Assembly: GCA_012064415.1 (NCBI GenBank)
Contig: SSNU01000028.1
Location: 63,493-94,954, forward strand
DNA from: Gyrodactylus bullatarudis
Taxonomy: Eukaryota; Platyhelminthes; Monogenea; Gyrodactylidea; Gyrodactylidae
Direction of reading: 5' to 3'
DNA length: 31,462 nt
This document shows, in pieces, positions 27,283 through 31,462 of the stretch (its first letter is position 1; every line of letters begins with the position of its first letter). A program made the translations under genes and the position numbers. The notes under the pieces were generated by a model. The model did not search any database, was not told the origin of the DNA, and saw nothing but the letters and a program-made list of their open reading frames with translations.

Positions 27283-28356
27283 ATGCTGGAAAGATACTCA
27301 AAAATTTGTCAAACTTTAAAGTCATATGATAAAAATAAATATGAAAATTGTGATTTGAATCTAATTCTCGGAATTTACATTGTACCATTAGTGATTTTGG
27401 CTGGTATCACTTGGAATATATTAGCATTTTCCGTGTTTTGTCGTAAAAAGATGAGATGTCAACCAGTATTTCGTTATATGGCAACAATAATTATGATTGA
27501 CTTATGTTTAACTATTTGGACTCTTTGTCGAAATATGGCAGAAATGGCGATTACTTCAAGAAATTTTGATTTTTCTACAGCTTGGGGAATGTTGCTTCAG
27601 AAATTTTCCGCTTCAAAAGATGAAAAAATATTCAAAATTTATTGTTCAATTTCTAATTATGTTACATATAACTTGTTATTCTTATCACCATGGCTAATTA
27701 TTGCTCTGAATTTCCAGAGACTAGCAAGTTATTCAACATTCGATAATGTCAAAGCCCTGTCAAAGTTGAGACCTAGTCGAATAATAATAATATCAATGGT
27801 ATTTTTCATAATTAACCTCACTTCATTATGGCAGTATATATCAATATTAATACAACCATTGAATTTAGAGGACGATCTTCAGTGTTTATTGCCAAAAAAA
27901 ATTGAATTATTCGAAGCAGTTCTGTTTCACTATACACCAGTTGCTCTGCTAGTACTTGGTACATTTTTATTACTGCTGAAAATGGCAACATTTGAATATG
28001 ATAAGATTTCAATAACACTGTTAAAAATTCCTAAAGAGGAAGTTGAATCAAAATTTCTTTTTAAAAAAGCTAAAAAACAGACTTTACTTGTTATATTATT
28101 GAATATTTCCTTCATATTTTGTTGGATATTTGATTGTATTGGTCGTACTGGAGAAGGAGATATTATAGAATATTATAGAAAAGTTATCAGTTTAATTGGC
28201 GCCATGAAGTTTATTACAAAGTTCCTTCTTTTTATTGGAGTATCAGAAGAATTTCGCCAAGAATTGAAAATAATGCTTTCGTGCAATAAGAATACGAGGA
28301 AGATTCATGATGTGGAAATTCGAGAAAGTATATCAAAAGGTGAAGACTGTTTATAA
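27283..28356 (+). CDS. Rhodopsin-type G-protein-coupled receptor, single exon
   Basis: A 357-residue open frame with seven hydrophobic segments at about 27-52, 63-86, 117-145, 166-187, 209-235, 266-287 and 301-319. Class A marks are N46 in TM1 (GITWNILAF), D73 in TM2, C121 at the start of TM3 and C201 in loop 2 as the disulphide pair, R146 at the end of TM3 (LNFQRLASY in place of DRY), P219 in TM5, and CW in TM6 (FCWIFD, lacking the usual Pro). TM7 lacks NPxxY, but SEEFRQELKIML looks like helix 8. The overall pattern fits fast-evolving invertebrate peptide receptors; the ligand cannot be told. The start ATG sits in AACACCATGC, a fair Kozak context. There is an AATAAA 81 bases after the stop. 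There is no intron, and no stops or shifts. It is the only convincing host protein gene here. Confidence 0.8.
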   Translation: MLERYSKICQTLKSYDKNKYENCDLNLILGIYIVPLVILAGITWNILAFSVFCRKKMRCQPVFRYMATIIMIDLCLTIWTLCRNMAEMAITSRNFDFSTAWGMLLQKFSASKDEKIFKIYCSISNYVTYNLLFLSPWLIIALNFQRLASYSTFDNVKALSKLRPSRIIIISMVFFIINLTSLWQYISILIQPLNLEDDLQCLLPKKIELFEAVLFHYTPVALLVLGTFLLLLKMATFEYDKISITLLKIPKEEVESKFLFKKAKKQTLLVILLNISFIFCWIFDCIGRTGEGDIIEYYRKVISLIGAMKFITKFLLFIGVSEEFRQELKIMLSCNKNTRKIHDVEIRESISKGEDCL

Positions 28357-28436
28357 TGAGAGTTCTTTCTAACAATCTGTAACAATCAAAACATTTATAA
28401 TTTTATCCAGATTATTATTAAAATTGGGTTCGTTTG

Positions 28437-28442
28437 AATAAA
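28437..28442 (+). terminator. Polyadenylation signal of the GPCR gene
   Basis: AATAAA, 81 bases after the stop codon, with further AATAAA-like strings just downstream. Position and strand suit the receptor gene. Confidence 0.5.
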
Positions 28443-28787
28443 ACATTAATAAATAACCATCTTAAATTAAAAATAAAATTTAGTAGACTGAGAAGTATTT
28501 TGAGAGTTTAGAAGGTAAAATTAATATCTAAAAAATATTTTTAAGATAGTATGTTTCCATTTTAATTTAATTTTTCATACATCCTTACCTACTTGAAAGC
28601 AAGAAAAAAAAATTAATACGATCTTTCGAATCCAGTTGACGTGAAGCTAACTGATAAGAAATAGGAAATCTATGATTTTTGAAAAATTTCTCAATTTTAA
28701 GACAAGAAAATCAATTGCTTAAGAAGTTGAATTTTGATTTTATGATCATTTTCCCTACTTGAATATCATTGAAATTTCGATGATATG

Positions 28788-29654
28788 TACAGGTAAAACC
28801 CCCTGAAAGTAGAACAGATTAATATTAATTGGGATAGTATGCTTATTATATAGGGTTTTTTGGGGAGAAGACTAGTGTCATTTCATTGGTCAGTCCCTAT
28901 AGACCAATCAGAGTCGAGTATATATTTTCGTAATTATCTGATTTAAAAATTTTATTCATTGAAATCAACTGAAATGAATGAAATCAATGAACTAAGACTG
29001 AGAAGCGTAATGTTTTTCATACTCTAAAGACTATTGAATGGAATCTTAACACACACTATTCCCCCATGATTAAAGTTATCAATCATTGTTTTTTGAATGA
29101 AAAAGGGGTCTATAGTTTATCACACATTAATGCATTGGGGGTCATAGCCATGACGTAATATGTATTCAAGGATAGATTTATTCGTAATTAGGGTGGGCAG
29201 GGGAATCAGAATTCAGAATTTCGATTGAAATGATTTTTAACCTTCGTTTTATCTATCAAATCGGAATCTAACTTCGAAATCAAACTATTCCTATAGTTTT
29301 AATTGTGGTTTATGGAAGATTTGACTATGTACATAACTTTTTATGCTCTTTCGAATGGTGCTACTCATATTATCTAAAAAATTTAAATATAGAAGTTTTT
29401 TATTCAGTATGCTAGGAAAATTATTTTTAATGTTTAAGGTAGCCCGAAGAATTCTCTTGTTATTCATGTAAAAAGATTTATCTTGCAGATCAAAATGACT
29501 TAAGAAAATTACGAAAATATATACTCGACTCTGATTGGTCTATAGGGACTGACCAATGAAATGACACTAGTCTTCTCCCCAAAAAACCCTATATAATAAG
29601 CATACTATCCCAATTAATATTAATCTGTTCTACTTTCAGGGGGTTTTACCTGTA
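28788..29654. mobile_element. MITE with identical 148-bp arms and TA duplication
   Basis: An 863-bp element (28790-29652) starts CAGGTAAAACCCCC and has TA on both sides (28788-28789 and 29653-29654). The arms at 28788-28935 and 29507-29654 appear identical. The centre has no open frame. TA duplication and CAG ends suggest a Tc1/mariner- or pogo-related source. Each arm contains ATTGGTC and GACCAAT facing one another, followed by GAGTATATATTTTCG, a CCAAT/TATA arrangement that would read into the element from both ends. Identical arms imply recent insertion. Confidence 0.85.
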
Positions 29655-29891
29655 AAAAATTCTGAGGGAATTAATCAGGTTCTTGTCTAATTTTAATCAT
29701 TTCAAACTTCATTAGATCAACTAACCTCTTTGAATTCAATATTCTCACTCAAAGTACGAAAAAATGAAAGTTTTCAAGTCAATAGAAGCAGATTCGAGAC
29801 AATCAATTCTCAATGATAAAAAAAAATTATAATCAGATAATAAAAAAATTGTTTTTCATTGCAATTAATCTCTCAAAGACAGAATTATCAG

Positions 29892-29960
29892 TTTTTTTTG
29901 TTAGACAAATCACTTATATTTAAATATATATAGTTGGTATGAAGATGAGAATTTACATGA
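29892..29960 (-). mobile_element. Probable LINE 3' tail fragment
   Basis: The minus-strand end TGTCTAACAAAAAAAA is preceded by AT-rich sequence, as at the ends of copies B and C (CTAAC then an A run). It is too short to assign beyond that signature. Confidence 0.35.
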
Positions 29961-30041
29961 TTTGAAAAAAAACTAAACACAGATATTTTCGAAACCTTTT
30001 TGATGAGATAATAATAATGTGGAGCACCAAATTTGCTACTT

Positions 30042-30286
30042 TTAACCCTCTCGGTGCCGGAATTTTATTAAATTATTACTAGGTGTAATAAGTTATGATA
30101 AATTAAATTTATTATACTGTAACTACAATTCTTTATCTATCTAATGATAGGTAATTTGCATATTTTGAGTGCCAATTAGCACCTTTTACGTGCCTTTATT
30201 TTTGTTCCTAAGATGTCAATGTTACAGTGAATCCGTGATTGGTTTTTATAAAATTTGTGAAATAGTCTCGGCACTGAAAGGGTTAA
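30042..30286. mobile_element. piggyBac-type MITE
   Basis: TTAA flanks both sides (30042-30045 and 30283-30286). The imperfect 15-bp inverted ends CCCTCTCGGTGCCGG and its partner at 30268-30282 begin CCCT, and an inner GAGTGCCAATTAGCACC hairpin lies near 30168. TTAA duplication with CCCTTTNNNTGCC-like ends is the piggyBac pattern. Length is 237 bp; non-coding. Confidence 0.7.
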
Positions 30287-30419
30287 AACAATATTTGCCA
30301 TGAAAACCAACGAAATGGAGCATTAAAATATTTTCTAGGAACGGACGGTTTCATGCATGATTACACGGGTGGTAGTGAGGTCACAAACTTTTATCGATGT
30401 ATAAAAATTCTTGTGTAAA

Positions 30420-30500
30420 TTTTTTTTTTGTTAGAATGAAAAATATATTTAAATGTGTACAGATAGCATGAAATATAAAAATAAAATCTGGTTTGGTTTG
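30420..30500 (-). mobile_element. Probable LINE 3' tail fragment
   Basis: The minus-strand end ATTCTAACAAAAAAAAAA is preceded by TGTACACATTTAAATATA. The 3' UTR of copy B has the same elements in the same order (AATAAA-rich, TGTACA, CTAAC, A run). A 64-residue frame at 30449-30643 starts here and is not supported as a gene. Confidence 0.4.
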
Positions 30501-31327
30501 GGCAATTTACTGAAAGAATTACAGTAGTAAATCTTTTTTATGTATGAAATTATCCTGGGTGTCTTTAAAAAAGGACTCATGACCTTTGGACGTTTTTTTA
30601 TTTTAAAATTTCCTATGTTAACGTGTATTTCAAAAAAATACATTGCTATACCTAAAAACCACCTTTTACGTATACAGTGTTTTCAATGTCTGCACCTTTA
30701 TCGGGCCGTTTAACAAGGTAAATGTGAAATGATTTTTTATCGCTTTTTCGAAAAAATTTATTTCATTTGAGAAAACATTCCCAGCCCCCAACACACATCA
30801 GGAGTAGAAAGGGTACATGCTAAGCATTACGTTTCATTTTTCTCTTTAAACACTCCCTACCCCTACTGCCAGTGTTTTTACATGTTAGCGAATAAATTTT
30901 TTCTGCTTATCCAACATACAAGAACACCTTTTTAAGGCCCTCGGTCTATTCTCCATGTTTATCTAACAAAAAATTTTTTTTTAGAATCAGTGATGAGGAA
31001 ACTGTTTATCTGAAATCTGATTGTAAATATAGAAAAAACTAAATGATCTCTTTCAATTCTCACTGAAAATGATAATAAAGATTAAGATTTAGGCAAAATT
31101 TATTCTTTCAAATGCTTCAGCTAGCAAATGATAACCTCGAAACATATTTTCAGACTCTTCACCCGGTTTCATCTGCCATGACGGAAGTTCTGCATTGTGA
31201 TTGGTCAGTGGGTGGGAATACCCCAACATTCCATCATTTAGCAGTTTAGTTGGATTGTGTAGGTGGGGATTGCTCGATTCTAGGTTCAGTCATGAAATGT
31301 CGTTACAGATGATAAGGTGTATTGGCG
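30501..31327. other. Non-coding stretch before the tRNA, nothing recognised
   Basis: It contains another CTAACAAAAAA run near 30963 and a GATTGGTCAGTGGG near 31199. No frame or repeat pair is supported. Confidence 0.45.
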
Positions 31328-31400
31328 GCACTAGAGGCGCAATGGCTAGCGCGTCGGACTTCTAATCCGGAGGTTGTGGGTTTGAGTCCCATCTAGTGTA
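31328..31400 (+). tRNA. tRNA-Arg (anticodon TCT)
   Basis: A 73-base cloverleaf without intron or encoded CCA. The acceptor stem 31328-31334 pairs with 31393-31399 over seven pairs, the first a G-T. The D stem is GCGC/GCGC. The anticodon arm TCGGA-CTTCTAA-TCCGG carries TCT. The T arm GTGGG-TTTGAGT-CCCAT has one G-T pair. The discriminator is A. It closely resembles animal nuclear tRNA-Arg(TCT), with good A and B boxes, and reads AGA/AGG codons in cytosolic translation. Confidence 0.95.
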
Positions 31401-31420
31401 AACCTTTAGGCTCAGACGTA

Positions 31421-31425
31421 TTTTT
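31421..31425 (+). terminator. Pol III terminator of tRNA-Arg
   Basis: A run of five T 21 bases after the tRNA 3' end, sufficient for RNA polymerase III termination. Confidence 0.7.
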
Positions 31426-31462
31426 CCAGCAACTTATGGTTCGCTGGCCCAGAAGGATCGTT

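Overview
The window looks like gene-poor, transposon-filled nuclear DNA of an invertebrate animal. It is strongly AT-rich by eye. Everything recognisable is eukaryotic: non-LTR retrotransposons with an APE endonuclease, a Penelope-like element with a GIY-YIG domain, Tc1, Merlin and piggyBac-type DNA elements, a rhodopsin-type receptor gene with an AATAAA signal, and a Pol III tRNA-Arg. There are no bacterial operons or Shine-Dalgarno layouts. The species cannot be named from what is visible.

Layout from left to right. 1-2560: a decayed CR1/Jockey-like LINE (copy A, minus strand), cut off at its 3' side by sequence resembling a Penelope terminal motif. 2561-8150: mostly non-coding, with a 194-bp TA-flanked MITE (4225-4418), a tRNA-derived SINE between 32-bp direct repeats (4883-5281), a hammerhead-ribozyme-like motif (minus, about 5690-5735), a dispersed repeat family and a LINE reverse transcriptase fossil (7470-7955). 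8155-9691: an apparently intact Tc1-type transposon with perfect 215-bp inverted repeats. 10176-13277: two related foldback elements built from GTGTACACTGA-type subrepeats. The second is interrupted by an element carrying a KRBA2-like integrase C-terminus, and that element is itself interrupted by a LINE 3' tail.

13400-17650: a fossil of a transposon-type protein, then LINE copy B with complete ORF1 and ORF2 apart from two nonsense codons. 19000-22240: promoter-like sequence, a foldback element, a truncated LINE 3' copy nearly identical to B in its coding part, and another foldback with a small piggyBac-type MITE in its loop. 22532-23128: a Merlin/IS1016-type transposase C-terminal half. 25511-26808: an internally deleted Penelope-like fragment, an unrecognised basic ORF and a second hammerhead-like motif. 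27283-28356: an intact single-exon GPCR gene, the only convincing host protein gene. The end holds a TA-flanked MITE with identical 148-bp arms, a piggyBac-type MITE, LINE tails and tRNA-Arg(TCT).

There is no shared pathway. The biology is a record of nested transposition. The intact Tc1 and the near-identical LINE 3' ends suggest recent activity, and the Penelope-linked ribozyme motifs and the GTGTACACTGA foldback family are the most interesting items. All family names rest on motif recognition by eye; no database search was run.
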